The translations under genes were made by a program, and so were the position numbers. Positions 26,951 through 36,037 of a stretch of DNA of 64,000 nt are shown in pieces. Under the pieces are notes generated by a model. That model was not told the DNA's origin and ran no database searches. It saw only the letters and a program-made list of their open reading frames with translations. The stretch is from NCBI RefSeq assembly GCF_030317035.1, contig NZ_JASZYK010000002.1:1-64000 (forward strand), written 5' to 3'. How positions within the stretch are numbered: the stretch's first letter is position 1; every line of letters begins with the position of its first letter. The stretch comes from Variovorax sp. J22G73 (GTDB lineage Bacteria; Pseudomonadota; Gammaproteobacteria; Burkholderiales; Burkholderiaceae_C).

Positions 26951-27856
26951 ATGAGCGTCGGATCGAACAGCGGATCGAACCGCGGCTCGGGTGGGGGATC
27001 GGGTGTTGGCTCGAATGGCCAGATGCTGGCCGCGACACTGCCCGGCGTGGAGGCCGAGCTCAACTACCTGAAGGCGGGGCAGGGCCGGCCCGTGAGCTAC
27101 ACCTTCGAGCCGCCGCCTGGCACCCCGTGGGTGACCGGCGAGCTGGAAGCGCGCCGCGTGACCATCCGCGACGGCCGCCCGCTGGTGGCGCTGAACGAAC
27201 TGTCGCTCGACCGCAGCGGCTTCACGCAGATTTCGCACCGCAGCGTGGTGGCCGATTTTTCGCACGACGCCACCATCCGCGACATCTACTACCGCGAGGC
27301 CGAGGCCCTGTTGCGCGACGTGACCGGCGCCGAGAAGATCGTGGTGTTCGACCACACGCTGCGCGACAGCGCACAGGGCTCGCGCCGCACGGCCGAGCTG
27401 CGCGAGCCGGTGCGCCGGGTGCACAACGACCAGACGCCGGCCTCCGCGCGCCGCCGCGTGCACGACCACCTGCCGGCCGACGAAGCCGAGGCGCGGCTCA
27501 AGCAGCGCTTTGCCATCGTCAACCTGTGGCGCCCGCTGGCCACGGTGGAGCGGCTGCCGCTCGCGCTGTGCGACGCGCGCTCCATTTCGCCCGAAGACCT
27601 GGTGCCCAGCGACCTGGTCTACCCCGACAAGGTGGGCGAAACCTATTCGTTCACCTGGAACCCCCGACACAGCTGGTACTGGTTTCCGCGGCTGCGGCCC
27701 GACGAGGCGCTGCTGCTGAAGATTTTCGATTCGCGCGAAGACGTGGCGCGCTACACGGCGCACACCGCCTTCGAAGACCCGACCGGTTCGCGCGAGGCGC
27801 CCGCGCGGCGCAGCATCGAGCTGCGCGCGCTGGTGTTCTGGCCCGCGGGCAAATGA
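26951..27856 (+). CDS. CmcJ/NvfI-family oxidoreductase
   Basis: Protein of 301 residues related to the CmcJ/NvfI family, which includes cephamycin 7-alpha hydroxylation component CmcJ and the fungal Fe(II)/2-oxoglutarate enzyme NvfI. Motifs seen are VHNDQT (His/Asp possible iron ligands), VNLWRPL, HSWYWFPRLRPDEALLLK and TAHTAFEDP with a second His. The first ~24 residues are a Gly/Ser-rich low-complexity tail. A good ribosome site (CAGGAG) precedes ATG 26951. It sits between an SDR and a flavin monooxygenase, suggesting one oxidative pathway. Bacterial substrates unknown. Confidence 0.78.
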   Translation: MSVGSNSGSNRGSGGGSGVGSNGQMLAATLPGVEAELNYLKAGQGRPVSYTFEPPPGTPWVTGELEARRVTIRDGRPLVALNELSLDRSGFTQISHRSVVADFSHDATIRDIYYREAEALLRDVTGAEKIVVFDHTLRDSAQGSRRTAELREPVRRVHNDQTPASARRRVHDHLPADEAEARLKQRFAIVNLWRPLATVERLPLALCDARSISPEDLVPSDLVYPDKVGETYSFTWNPRHSWYWFPRLRPDEALLLKIFDSREDVARYTAHTAFEDPTGSREAPARRSIELRALVFWPAGK

Positions 27857-27866
27857 AGGTGGCGCA

Positions 27867-29222
27867 ATGAGTTCTGGCAAAGGTTCCGGCGAAGGCCCCC
27901 ATAAGCAGCTGCGCCTCGGCGCCTTCATGCGCCCCGTGAGCATCCACACCGGCGCCTGGCGCTACCCGGGCGCATGGCCCGACGCCAACTTCAACTTCTC
28001 GCACCTGAAGCAGCTCGCGCAAACGCTGGAGCGCGGGCGCTTCGACGCCTTCTTCATGGCCGACCACCTCGCGGTGCTCAACATGCCGGTGGAGGCGCTG
28101 CAGCGCAGCCACACCGTCACGTCGTTCGAGCCGTTCACGCTGCTGTCGGCGCTGGCGCAGCACACGCGGCACATCGGGCTGGTGGCCACGGCCTCGACCA
28201 CCTTCGACGAGCCCTTTCACATCGCGCGGCGCTTCGCCTCGCTCGACCACCTGAGCGAAGGGCGCGCGGGCTGGAACATCGTCACCACCTCCAACCCCGA
28301 CGCGGCGCTGAACTTCGGGCGCGACGACCACATGGAGCACGACGAGCGCTATGCGCGCGCCCGCGAGTTCTACGACGTGGTCACGGGCCTGTGGGACAGC
28401 TGGGCCGACGACGCCTTCGAGCGCGACGTGGACAGCGGCCGCTTCTTCGACCCGGCCAAGCTGCACGTGCTGGACCACAAGGGCAAGTACCTGTCGGTGC
28501 GCGGGCCGCTGCACATCGCGCGGCCGGTGCAGGGCTGGCCGGTGATCGTGCAGGCCGGCGCGTCGGAAGCCGGGCGCCAGCTCGCGGCCGAGACCGCCGA
28601 GGCCGTGTTCGCCGCGCCGGGCACGCTGGCCGCGGCGCGCAGCCTGTATGCCGACATCAAGGGCCGCATGCGCCGCATCGGCCGCGACCCCGACCACCTG
28701 AAGATCCTGCCGGCCGCGTTCGTCGTGGTCGGCGACACGCTGGAAGAAGCCCGCGCCATCCGCGCCCGGCTCGACAGCCTGGTGCACTACGACAGCGCCA
28801 TCGCGTCGCTGTCGATCGCGCTGGGCCACGACGCCTCCAGCTTCGACCCCGACGCACCGCTGCCCGACGTGCCCGAGACCAACGCGAGCCAGAGCAGCCG
28901 CGCGCGGGTGGTCGAGCTGGCGCGCGCCGAAGGCCTTACCGTGCGCCAGCTGGCCCAGCGCCTGGGCGGCTACGGCGGCCTGGCCTTCGTCGGCACGGCG
29001 CAGAGCATTGCCGACCAGATGCAGGAATGGCTGGAGAGCGAGGGCTGCGACGGCTTCAACGTGATGTTCCCGTGGCTGCCCGGCGGGCTCGACGCCTTCG
29101 TCGACAAGGTGGTGCCCGAGCTGCAGCGCCGCGGCATCTTCCGGCGCGAATACGAAGGCAGCACGCTGCGCGAGAACCTCGGCCTTCCGCGCCCCGGCAA
29201 CCGATTCTTCGAACAGAATTAG
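27867..29222 (+). CDS. NtaA/SnaA/DszA-type FMN-dependent monooxygenase
   Basis: Bacterial luciferase-like monooxygenase of 451 residues, the normal size for the NtaA/DmoA group. It uses FMNH2 from a separate reductase to oxidise substrates such as nitrilotriacetate, dimethylsulfide or dibenzothiophene sulfone. Diagnostic: GAWRYPGAWPDANFNFSHLK near the start, FDAFFMADHLAV, GRAGWNIVTTSNPDAALNFG and VIVQAGASEAGRQLAA. It begins 10 bp after the CmcJ-like gene. No flavin reductase gene is adjacent, so one must be supplied from elsewhere. Substrate unknown. Confidence 0.9.
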   Translation: MSSGKGSGEGPHKQLRLGAFMRPVSIHTGAWRYPGAWPDANFNFSHLKQLAQTLERGRFDAFFMADHLAVLNMPVEALQRSHTVTSFEPFTLLSALAQHTRHIGLVATASTTFDEPFHIARRFASLDHLSEGRAGWNIVTTSNPDAALNFGRDDHMEHDERYARAREFYDVVTGLWDSWADDAFERDVDSGRFFDPAKLHVLDHKGKYLSVRGPLHIARPVQGWPVIVQAGASEAGRQLAAETAEAVFAAPGTLAAARSLYADIKGRMRRIGRDPDHLKILPAAFVVVGDTLEEARAIRARLDSLVHYDSAIASLSIALGHDASSFDPDAPLPDVPETNASQSSRARVVELARAEGLTVRQLAQRLGGYGGLAFVGTAQSIADQMQEWLESEGCDGFNVMFPWLPGGLDAFVDKVVPELQRRGIFRREYEGSTLRENLGLPRPGNRFFEQN

Positions 29223-29282
29223 CGCGCCGGGCCCGAGGCCCCACGCCTGCACCGATTGGCGCCGTTGGCGACAATCGGGCCA

Positions 29283-30521
29283 ATGCGTTCTTCTCCTTTC
29301 TTCAAGATGGCCCTGTTGCTGGGCCTGCTCTCGGCCATCGGGCCTTTCGCCATCGACATGTACCTGCCGGCGCTGCCGGCCATCGGGCAGAGCCTGCGGG
29401 CCGACATCGGCGCGGTGCAGATGAGCCTCACGGCGTTCTTTCTCTCGCTGGGCGCGGGCCAGCTGCTGTACGGCCCGGTGTCCGACATGTTCGGGCGCAA
29501 GCCGCCTCTGTATGTGGGGCTGGTGGTGTTCGCGCTGGCGAGCGTGGGCTGCGCGATGGCCACCGACATCCAGACGCTGATCGTGCTGCGCTTCGTCCAG
29601 GGCCTGGGCGCCGCGGCCGGCATGGCCATTCCGCGCGCGGTGGTGCGCGACCTGCACACCGGCACCGACGCGGCGCGGCTCATGTCGCTGCTGATGCTGG
29701 TGTTCAGCGTCTCGCCCATCCTCGCGCCGCTCGCGGGCAGCGTGGTGATCGCATTCGCCGGCTGGCGCGGCGTGTTCTGGGCCGTGACCATCGCGGCCGT
29801 GGCGGGCTTGGCCATGACGGTGAAGCTGCTCGACGAAACGCGCCCGGCCTCGCAGCGCGTGGAAAGCAGCCTGGGCAGCGCGCTGGCGGCCTACTGGCTG
29901 CTGCTGCGCGACCGGCACTACCTGGGCCTGGTGTTCATCGGCGGCTTTGCGCTGGCGGGCTTCTTCACCTACCTGGCCAATTCGTCGTTCGTGATGATCG
30001 ACCACTACGGCCTTTCGCCCGCGCTGTACAGCGTGGCCTTCGGCGTGAACGCGGCCGCCTTCATCGCGGCCTCGCAGTTCACCGGCGCGCTCGGCGAGCG
30101 CTACGGGCTGGTCAACCTCGTCAAGTTCGGCGTGGTGTGCTGCGGCGTGGCAATGGTCGCGATGTTCGTGTACTTCGCGGCCGGCGGCGACAGCATGTGG
30201 GTGCTGATTGCGCTGTACTTCATTGCCTCGGGCTTCATGGGCCTGGTGATTCCGACCACCGGCGTGCTGGCGCTTGAAATGCATGGCGCCATTGCCGGCA
30301 CCGCCTCGGCGCTGCTGGGCACGCTGCAGATGCTCACGGGCGCGCTGGCCATGGCGGTGGTGGGCCTGTTCACCGACGGCCGGCCGCTGCCCATGGTGGC
30401 CGGCATGGCCGCCGGCGCGCTGATCGCCGGGGTGCTCACCTGGCTCACGCTGGGCGGGGTGCGCTCGGAGCCGACCGCCAAGCCAGCTTCCACGCCACAA
30501 CAAAGGACACGGCAAGCCTGA
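29283..30521 (+). CDS. Bcr/CflA-type multidrug MFS transporter
   Basis: Drug:proton antiporter of 412 residues, family length. It has the N-terminal LSAIGPFAIDMYLPALPAI and loop motif GPVSDMFGRKPPL of the Bcr/CflA group, and about 12 spans. ATG 29283 is preferred to a TTG 27 bp upstream because the family begins with a short basic leader. Its stop and the next ATG share one base (30521), so the two pumps are probably co-transcribed. Likely exports toxic products or antibiotics. Confidence 0.88.
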   Translation: MRSSPFFKMALLLGLLSAIGPFAIDMYLPALPAIGQSLRADIGAVQMSLTAFFLSLGAGQLLYGPVSDMFGRKPPLYVGLVVFALASVGCAMATDIQTLIVLRFVQGLGAAAGMAIPRAVVRDLHTGTDAARLMSLLMLVFSVSPILAPLAGSVVIAFAGWRGVFWAVTIAAVAGLAMTVKLLDETRPASQRVESSLGSALAAYWLLLRDRHYLGLVFIGGFALAGFFTYLANSSFVMIDHYGLSPALYSVAFGVNAAAFIAASQFTGALGERYGLVNLVKFGVVCCGVAMVAMFVYFAAGGDSMWVLIALYFIASGFMGLVIPTTGVLALEMHGAIAGTASALLGTLQMLTGALAMAVVGLFTDGRPLPMVAGMAAGALIAGVLTWLTLGGVRSEPTAKPASTPQQRTRQA

Positions 30522-31999
30522 TGAACACGGTACGCGCAGGCGCCACGCTCCCGGTGGCCGAACACACAAAGCCGCACGGCGAGCCCATCGACGGCCTCGC
30601 CCCCACGGAGCGCCGCTGGGCGATGCTGGTCATCATCCTCGGGCTGATCGTGGCGGTGCTCGACGGCACCATCGTCAACCTGGCGTTGCCGGGCATCGCG
30701 CGCGAGCTGCAGGCCAGCCCGTCGCAGTCGATCTGGGTGGTCAACGCCTACCAGATCGCCACGCTGGTGATGCTGCTGCCGCTGGCTTCGCTGGGCGACC
30801 TGGTGGGCTACCGGCGCGTGTACCTGGTGGGCATGGCGGTGTTCACGCTGTCGTCGCTGGCGGCCACCTTCGCCAACTCGCTGGGCACGCTGATTGCCGC
30901 GCGCGCCTTCCAGGGGCTGGGCGCGGCCGGCATCATGAGCGTGAACGCGGCGCTGGTGCGCCTCACATACCCGTCGTCGCAGCTGGGCAAGGGCATGGCG
31001 ATCAACTCGCTGGTGGTGGCCACTTCGTCGGTGGCGGGGCCTTCGGTGGCGGCGGCCATTCTGTCGGTGGCCTCGTGGCCGTGGCTCTTCGCCATCAACG
31101 TGCCGCTGGGCATCGTCACCTTCGCGTTGGGCATGCGGGCGCTGCCGTTCAACCGCGTGGCACCGGCGGCGGGGCTGCGCTTTTCGCCGGTCGACGTGAC
31201 GCTCAACATTCTGATGTTCTCGCTGGTGTTCCTGGGCGTAGACCGGCTGGGCGTGCGCGAAGGGCCGGTGCAGGGCGCGGCCGGCGCGGCCGGCTCCGTG
31301 GGCTCGCAGGCGTCGGCCTGGGCCATTCTGGCGGCCGGGGTGGCGGTGGGCGTTGTCTACCTGATGCGCCAGCGCAAGCAGGCGGTGCCGCTGTTTCCCA
31401 TCGACCTGCTGCGCATTCCGGTGTTCGCGCTGTCGATGGGCACCTCGGTGGCGGCGTTCTGCGCGCAGATGCTGGCGTACATCGCGCTGCCGTTCCTGCT
31501 GCTGGAGGTGTACGGGCGCAGCCACATCGAGGCAGGCCTGCTCATTACCGCGTGGCCGCTGGCCATCGTGGTGATGGCGCCCATCGCGGGGCGGCTCATC
31601 GGCCGCTACCCCGACGGGCTGCTGGGCGGCATCGGCCTGGCGCTGCTGGCCTCGGGGCTGGCGCTGCTGGCGGCGCTGCCGGCGCACCCGGGCAATGCCG
31701 ACATCGCGTGGCGCATGGCGCTGTGCGGCCTGGGCTTCGGGCTGTTCCAGTCGCCGAACAACCACACCATCGTGACCTCGCCGCCGGCGCACCGCAGCGG
31801 GGCGGCCAGCGGCATGCTGGGCACGGCCCGGCTCACCGGCCAGACGCTGGGCGCGGTGGTGCTGGCGGCGGTTTTCAGCCTGTGGAGCCCGCACGGCGGG
31901 CACGGCCCGGTGGTGGCGCTGGTGCTGGCCGCCAGCTTTGCCGCGGTGGCGGCGGTTTTCAGCACCTTGCGGCTCAAGACGACAAGCCACGGCAATTGA
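30521..31999 (+). CDS. DHA2-family (EmrB/QacA-like, 14-TMS) MFS transporter
   Basis: Drug:proton antiporter of 492 residues. It has the DHA2 motif LDGTIVNLALPGIARELQ in TM1 and the loop motif GDLVGYRRVYL; length and hydrophobicity fit about 14 membrane spans. A Gly/Ala-rich loop (PVQGAAGAAGSVGSQAS, ~residues 249-265) interrupts the middle. The start overlaps the previous pump gene by one base. Two adjacent drug pumps of different families behind an oxygenase cluster suggest product export or self-protection. Confidence 0.87.
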   Translation: MNTVRAGATLPVAEHTKPHGEPIDGLAPTERRWAMLVIILGLIVAVLDGTIVNLALPGIARELQASPSQSIWVVNAYQIATLVMLLPLASLGDLVGYRRVYLVGMAVFTLSSLAATFANSLGTLIAARAFQGLGAAGIMSVNAALVRLTYPSSQLGKGMAINSLVVATSSVAGPSVAAAILSVASWPWLFAINVPLGIVTFALGMRALPFNRVAPAAGLRFSPVDVTLNILMFSLVFLGVDRLGVREGPVQGAAGAAGSVGSQASAWAILAAGVAVGVVYLMRQRKQAVPLFPIDLLRIPVFALSMGTSVAAFCAQMLAYIALPFLLLEVYGRSHIEAGLLITAWPLAIVVMAPIAGRLIGRYPDGLLGGIGLALLASGLALLAALPAHPGNADIAWRMALCGLGFGLFQSPNNHTIVTSPPAHRSGAASGMLGTARLTGQTLGAVVLAAVFSLWSPHGGHGPVVALVLAASFAAVAAVFSTLRLKTTSHGN

Positions 32000-32019
32000 A
32001 TGGGTTAGGGTACTCACCC

Positions 32020-32673
32020 ATGAAGGAAGTACCTGACACCGTGGTCTGCCCCGGCTGCGACGCGCTCTACAGCCGCGCGCCGCTGCACCCGCGCGACGTG
32101 GCGCGCTGCCCGCGCTGCGGCACGGAACTCGACCGCCACCCCGGCCGTCAGGAGCGCCGCATCCTCCCGCTGACGGTGGCCAGCCTGATCATGTTCGCCA
32201 TCGCGAACCTGTTTCCCATCGTGGAGATCGAACTGCGTGGCCTCACCAGCCAGACCACGCTGGCCGGCGCCGTGGTGGCGCTGAGCGCCGAGGGCATGTC
32301 GCTGGTGGCGCTGCTGGTGCTGGCCACGACCATTTTGTTTCCGCTCTTGCAGCTGTGCATCCTGGCTTATCTGCTGGTGCCGCTGAGCCGCGCGCACCGG
32401 CCCGTGGGCTTTGCGCTGCTGGTGCGCGCCATGCAGTCGCTGCGGCCGTGGGGAATGATCGAGGTGTTCCTGCTCGGCGTGCTGGTGGCCATCGTGAAGC
32501 TCTCCAGCATGGCGACCGTGGTGCCCGGCCCGGCGCTGTGGGCCTTCGTGGCGCTCACGGTGCTGCTCACCTCGGTGCTGTCGTTCAACCCGGGTGCGTT
32601 CTGGGGCATGGCGTTTCGGCCGAAGGACGCGCAGGGCGAAGAGGTCACGCAAGAGAACGGGGCAGCGTCATGA
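32020..32673 (+). CDS. pqiA: Paraquat-inducible protein A, N-terminal half-type
   Basis: Inner-membrane PqiA-like protein, 217 residues. A zinc-ribbon-like CPGC...CPRCG pair (residues ~10-38) is followed by about four membrane spans, with the family start of TM1 (LTVASLIMFAIANLFPIVEI). E. coli PqiA (~417 residues) has two such modules in one chain; here each module is a separate gene, this one first. The stop overlaps the next start (ATGA). PqiA works with PqiB and PqiC in lipid traffic between inner and outer membranes. Confidence 0.9.
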   Translation: MKEVPDTVVCPGCDALYSRAPLHPRDVARCPRCGTELDRHPGRQERRILPLTVASLIMFAIANLFPIVEIELRGLTSQTTLAGAVVALSAEGMSLVALLVLATTILFPLLQLCILAYLLVPLSRAHRPVGFALLVRAMQSLRPWGMIEVFLLGVLVAIVKLSSMATVVPGPALWAFVALTVLLTSVLSFNPGAFWGMAFRPKDAQGEEVTQENGAAS

Positions 32674-33434
32674 GGCTGTTCGATGTCGTGCGGCGCCGCG
32701 GTCCGCGTGATTCACGCAATGAGGCCGCCCCCGGCGACGCCCACGAAGACGAAGAACCCGCGCCCGTTCCCACCGCGGCTTCGCTCGGCCTCATGTCCTG
32801 CCGGCATTGCGCCGCCGTGTGGCAAGACGCGCAGGAGGGCGACGCATGCGGGCGCTGCGGCACCCACATGCACACGCGCAAGCCGCAGAGCCTCACGCGC
32901 ACCTGGGCCTTTCTGCTCGCGGCCTGTGTGATGTACATCCCGGCCAACCTGCTGCCGGTGATGATCACGCGCACGCTGTTCGGCGCGCAGTACGACACCA
33001 TCCTGAGCGGGGTGATCTATTTCTGGGTGTCGGGCGCCTACGGGCTGGCCGCCATCGTATTCATCGCGAGCTTCCTGGTGCCGCTGTTCAAGCTGGCGGT
33101 GCTTTTCTTGCTTGTGGTGACGGCCCAGCGCGGCAGCAGCTGGCGCCAGCACGAGCGGGCCAAGCTGTACCACATCATCGAGATCATCGGCCGCTGGTCG
33201 ATGCTCGACGTGTTCGTGGTGTCGCTGCTGACAGGGCTGGTGCAGATCCAGGGCTTCGCGGTCATCACCGCGGGCGTGGGCATCGCGGCCTTCGGCTCGG
33301 TGGTGGTGCTGACCATGCTCGCCTCGCTGAGCTTCGACCCCAAGCTCACCTGGGACAGCAAGCCCACCCAGGACACATTGCAGGACAAGACGATGGCGCA
33401 GGCACATGACAACAGGGACCGTAAACCAGCATGA
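32670..33434 (+). CDS. pqiA: Paraquat-inducible protein A, second module
   Basis: Second PqiA-type protein, 254 residues. An acidic N-terminal tail (~30 residues) is followed by CRHC...CGRCG and about four membrane spans beginning LLAACVMYIPANLLPVMI. It matches the C-terminal half of a full-length PqiA. It overlaps both neighbours by four bases, so the five-element module (PqiA part 1, part 2, PqiB, PqiC) is one coupled operon. Full function probably needs both halves to associate. Confidence 0.9.
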   Translation: MRLFDVVRRRGPRDSRNEAAPGDAHEDEEPAPVPTAASLGLMSCRHCAAVWQDAQEGDACGRCGTHMHTRKPQSLTRTWAFLLAACVMYIPANLLPVMITRTLFGAQYDTILSGVIYFWVSGAYGLAAIVFIASFLVPLFKLAVLFLLVVTAQRGSSWRQHERAKLYHIIEIIGRWSMLDVFVVSLLTGLVQIQGFAVITAGVGIAAFGSVVVLTMLASLSFDPKLTWDSKPTQDTLQDKTMAQAHDNRDRKPA

Positions 33435-35107
33435 GTGAAGAAGACCAACCCCAGGAACGGCCGGCGGCCCCCACACCGACCCCCACGTCGGCAGCCGGGC
33501 CAGCCTTGCCGAAGCCGCGCGTCACGCGGCGCCGCGAATGGCTGCCCTCGCTGATCTGGCTCATTCCCATCGTGGCGGCGCTGGTCGGCATCACGCTGGT
33601 GGCGCGCATCTTGATGGAGCGCGGCCCCGAGGTCGTGCTCACCTTCAAGACCGCCGAGGGCCTGGAGGCCGGCAAGACGGCCGTCAAGTACAAGGACGTG
33701 CAGATCGGCCTGGTCACGCACCTGCGCCTGGCGCGCGACCGCTCCCACGTGCGCGTGCTGGTGCAGTTCAACAAGGACGCCGAGGGCTTCACCGCCAGCG
33801 ACTCCCGTTTCTGGGTGGTGCGCCCGCGGCTGGACACCTCGGGCATCTCGGGGCTGAACACCTTGCTGTCGGGCGCCTACATCGGCGCCGACGCGGGCGT
33901 GTCGAAGGAAACCGCCGGCGAGTTCACCGGCCTGGAAACCCCGCCCATCGTCACGCGCGACGACTCGGGCAAGCAGTTTCTGCTGCGCGCCAACGACGTG
34001 GGCTCGCTCGACGTGGGCTCGCCGGTGTACTACCGGCGCGTGAAGGTCGGGCAGGTGGCCGCGTACGAGCTCGACGGCGACGGCCGCGGCGTGACCATGC
34101 GCGTGTTCGTCAACGCGCCGTACGACAAGTTCGTGGGCATGAACACCCGCTTCTGGCAGGCCAGCGGCATCGACGCCCAGCTGAGCGCCAGCGGCTTCAC
34201 GCTGCGCACGCAGTCGCTGGCCACCATCCTGCTGGGCGGCATCGCCTTCCAGGCGCCCGAAGGCGTGATGGGGCCGGTGGCCAAGGAAAACGCGTCGTTC
34301 ACGCTCGCGCAGGACGAGGCCACCGCCATGAAGGAGCCCGACGGTCCTTCGCAAACGCTGCTCATGTACTTCAACCAGTCGCTGCGCGGCCTGGCGCCGG
34401 GCGCGCCGGTCGACTTCCGCGGCGTGGTGATCGGCGAGGTCAAGTCGATCGGCGTGGAGTTCGACCGCGCCGAGCGCGAGTTCCGCATGCCGGTGCTGGT
34501 GCAGGTGTACCCCGACCGCCTGCGCCGCCGCGAAACCGCGGGCGCCGAGCAGCCCGAGACGCGCGCCACCCAGCAGGAGCGCCTGCGCTTCCTGGCCGAG
34601 AAGGGCCTGCGCGCCCAGTTGCGCAACGGCAACCTGCTGACCGGCCAGGTCTACGTGGCGCTCGACTTCTTCCCGAAGGCGCCGGGCGCCAAGGTGGACG
34701 TGACCAAGAACCCGATCGAGCTGGCCACCGTGCCCAACAGCCTCGACGAGATCCAGTCGCAGGTGCAGGAAATTGCGACCAAGCTCAACAAGGTGCCGTA
34801 CGAGCAGATCGCGACCGACCTGCGCACCACGCTGGCCACGCTCAACAAGACGCTCACCGCCGCCGAGCAGACCGTCAACCGCATCAACAGCGACGTCACG
34901 CCCGAGCTGGCCGCGGCCATGAAGGACGTGCGCAAGACCGTGAACACGGCCGAGCGCACGCTGGCCGACGACTCGCCGCTGCAGCAGGACATGCGCCAGA
35001 CGCTGCAGGAGCTCACGCGCGCGGCCGGCTCGGTGCGCGTGCTGACCGACTACCTCGAGCGCCACCCCGAGTCGCTGCTGCGCGGCAAACCGGACGACAA
35101 GAAATGA
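33431..35107 (+). CDS. pqiB: Intermembrane transport protein PqiB (MCE/MlaD domains)
   Basis: MCE-family protein of 558 residues, similar to E. coli PqiB (~546). A Pro-rich cytoplasmic tail is followed by a single membrane anchor (SLIWLIPIVAALVGITLV, ~residues 39-56). Three MCE repeats follow, beginning near VVLTFKTAEGLEAGKTAVKY (~67), SLDVGSPVYYRRVKVGQVA (~193) and APGAPVDFRGVVIGEVKSIG (~322). A C-terminal helical region, ~420-540, may form the needle. The family forms a hexameric lipid tunnel across the periplasm. Confidence 0.93.
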   Translation: MSEEDQPQERPAAPTPTPTSAAGPALPKPRVTRRREWLPSLIWLIPIVAALVGITLVARILMERGPEVVLTFKTAEGLEAGKTAVKYKDVQIGLVTHLRLARDRSHVRVLVQFNKDAEGFTASDSRFWVVRPRLDTSGISGLNTLLSGAYIGADAGVSKETAGEFTGLETPPIVTRDDSGKQFLLRANDVGSLDVGSPVYYRRVKVGQVAAYELDGDGRGVTMRVFVNAPYDKFVGMNTRFWQASGIDAQLSASGFTLRTQSLATILLGGIAFQAPEGVMGPVAKENASFTLAQDEATAMKEPDGPSQTLLMYFNQSLRGLAPGAPVDFRGVVIGEVKSIGVEFDRAEREFRMPVLVQVYPDRLRRRETAGAEQPETRATQQERLRFLAEKGLRAQLRNGNLLTGQVYVALDFFPKAPGAKVDVTKNPIELATVPNSLDEIQSQVQEIATKLNKVPYEQIATDLRTTLATLNKTLTAAEQTVNRINSDVTPELAAAMKDVRKTVNTAERTLADDSPLQQDMRQTLQELTRAAGSVRVLTDYLERHPESLLRGKPDDKK

Positions 35108-35757
35108 AGAAGACCCCCGCATTCCTCACACGCCGCGCCACCCCCGCGCTGGCGGCCGCGCTGGTTGCAATGGCGACGCTCGCCGGTTGCGCCAGCAAGC
35201 CCGACAACTACTACACGCTGGCCAGCCCGGTGGCCGCGGCCGATGCCGCGCCCTCGACGCTGGGCAGCGCCGCGCCGCTGTACATCGAGCTGGCGCCGGT
35301 GGCAGTGCCCGAGCGCTTCGCGCGCCCGCAGATGGTGGTGCGCCAGCCCAACGGCAGCGTGCAGGTCGAGGTGCTGGAGCAGCACCGCTGGGCTTCGTCG
35401 TTCGAGAACGAGCTGCGCGATGCGCTGTCGAGCGGCATATCCACGAGGCTGGGCGCGCTCGACGTGACCAAGGGCGGGCGGCAGACCTCGCAGCCCGTGT
35501 GGCGCGTGGCCGTGCAGCTGCGGCAGTTCGACGCGGTCGATGGCGGGCGCGTGGACGCCAGCTTCAGCTGGACGCTGCGGCGCTCCGACGAGGCGCGCAC
35601 CGTGGTGTGCCAGGCGAATTTCGGCGAAGCGGTGGGCAGCGGGATGGACGCGGTGGCGCAGGGGGCGCAGCGCGTGACGTCGGCGGCCGCGGCGGCGATG
35701 GCGCGCAGTGTTGCGGCGGCGCGGGCGAATCCGATGGGGACTGCTTGCGCTGTTTGA
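35104..35757 (+). CDS. pqiC: Outer-membrane-associated lipoprotein PqiC (ABC-type auxiliary, DUF330)
   Basis: Lipoprotein of 217 residues with a signal peptide and lipobox LAGC (Cys at about residue 29). The DUF330/PqiC pattern follows (NYYTLASP...LYIELAPVAVPERFARPQMV, then WASSFENELRDALSSGI). It is anchored in the outer membrane and docks the PqiB tunnel. It overlaps pqiB by four bases and ends the operon; a hairpin follows 18 bp later. Confidence 0.9.
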   Translation: MKKTPAFLTRRATPALAAALVAMATLAGCASKPDNYYTLASPVAAADAAPSTLGSAAPLYIELAPVAVPERFARPQMVVRQPNGSVQVEVLEQHRWASSFENELRDALSSGISTRLGALDVTKGGRQTSQPVWRVAVQLRQFDAVDGGRVDASFSWTLRRSDEARTVVCQANFGEAVGSGMDAVAQGAQRVTSAAAAAMARSVAAARANPMGTACAV

Positions 35758-35774
35758 GGGGGTGAGTTTCTGCG

Positions 35775-35796
35775 GCTGCGCTTGTGTGTGCGCAGC
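35775..35796 (+). terminator. Hairpin after pqiC
   Basis: Perfect 7-bp inverted repeat GCTGCGC (35775-35781) / GCGCAGC (35790-35796) with an 8-nt GT-rich loop, 18 bp after the pqiC stop. It is followed by TTCC but no long T-tract; a plausible weak terminator. Confidence 0.4.
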
Positions 35797-35810
35797 TTCC
35801 AGTTGGGGGA

Positions 35811-36009
35811 TGCCCCCATCCCGGCCTTCCCCCAGAGGGGGAAGGAGCAAGACCTAAGCTGAAAACGGTTGGGGGCTGAGCGTCTGAATTTCTCCCTCCC
35901 CCTCTGGGGGAGGGCCGGGGTGGGGGCACGACGGCGCCTGTACATGCGCGGCATCCCGTCGGAAGATGTCCCCATCCCCACCTTCCCTTGAAGAGGGAAG
36001 GCACAAGAC
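35811..36009. repeat. REP-like intergenic palindromic repeats, three copies
   Basis: The 280-bp gap between pqiC and the EmrB-like pump holds three copies of a ~40-bp element. Copy 1 (35811-35853, plus) runs from GCCCCCATCC through CCCAGAGGGG to GAGCAAGACC. Copy 2 (about 35890-35929) is the same in inverted orientation. Copy 3 (about 35967-36009, plus) is more diverged and has TTGAAGAG in the centre. Each contains its own short palindrome (CCCCCAGAGGGGG type). The alternating orientation resembles REP/BIME elements; I see no other copy in the window. Confidence 0.75.
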
Positions 36010-36037
36010 AGGGCATCCCACCACAAGGAGACCTTTC

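Noticed and set aside
27651..30569. Open minus-strand frame of more than 900 codons
   Set aside because: Antisense to the CmcJ-like, flavin monooxygenase and MFS genes; composition typical of a shadow frame.
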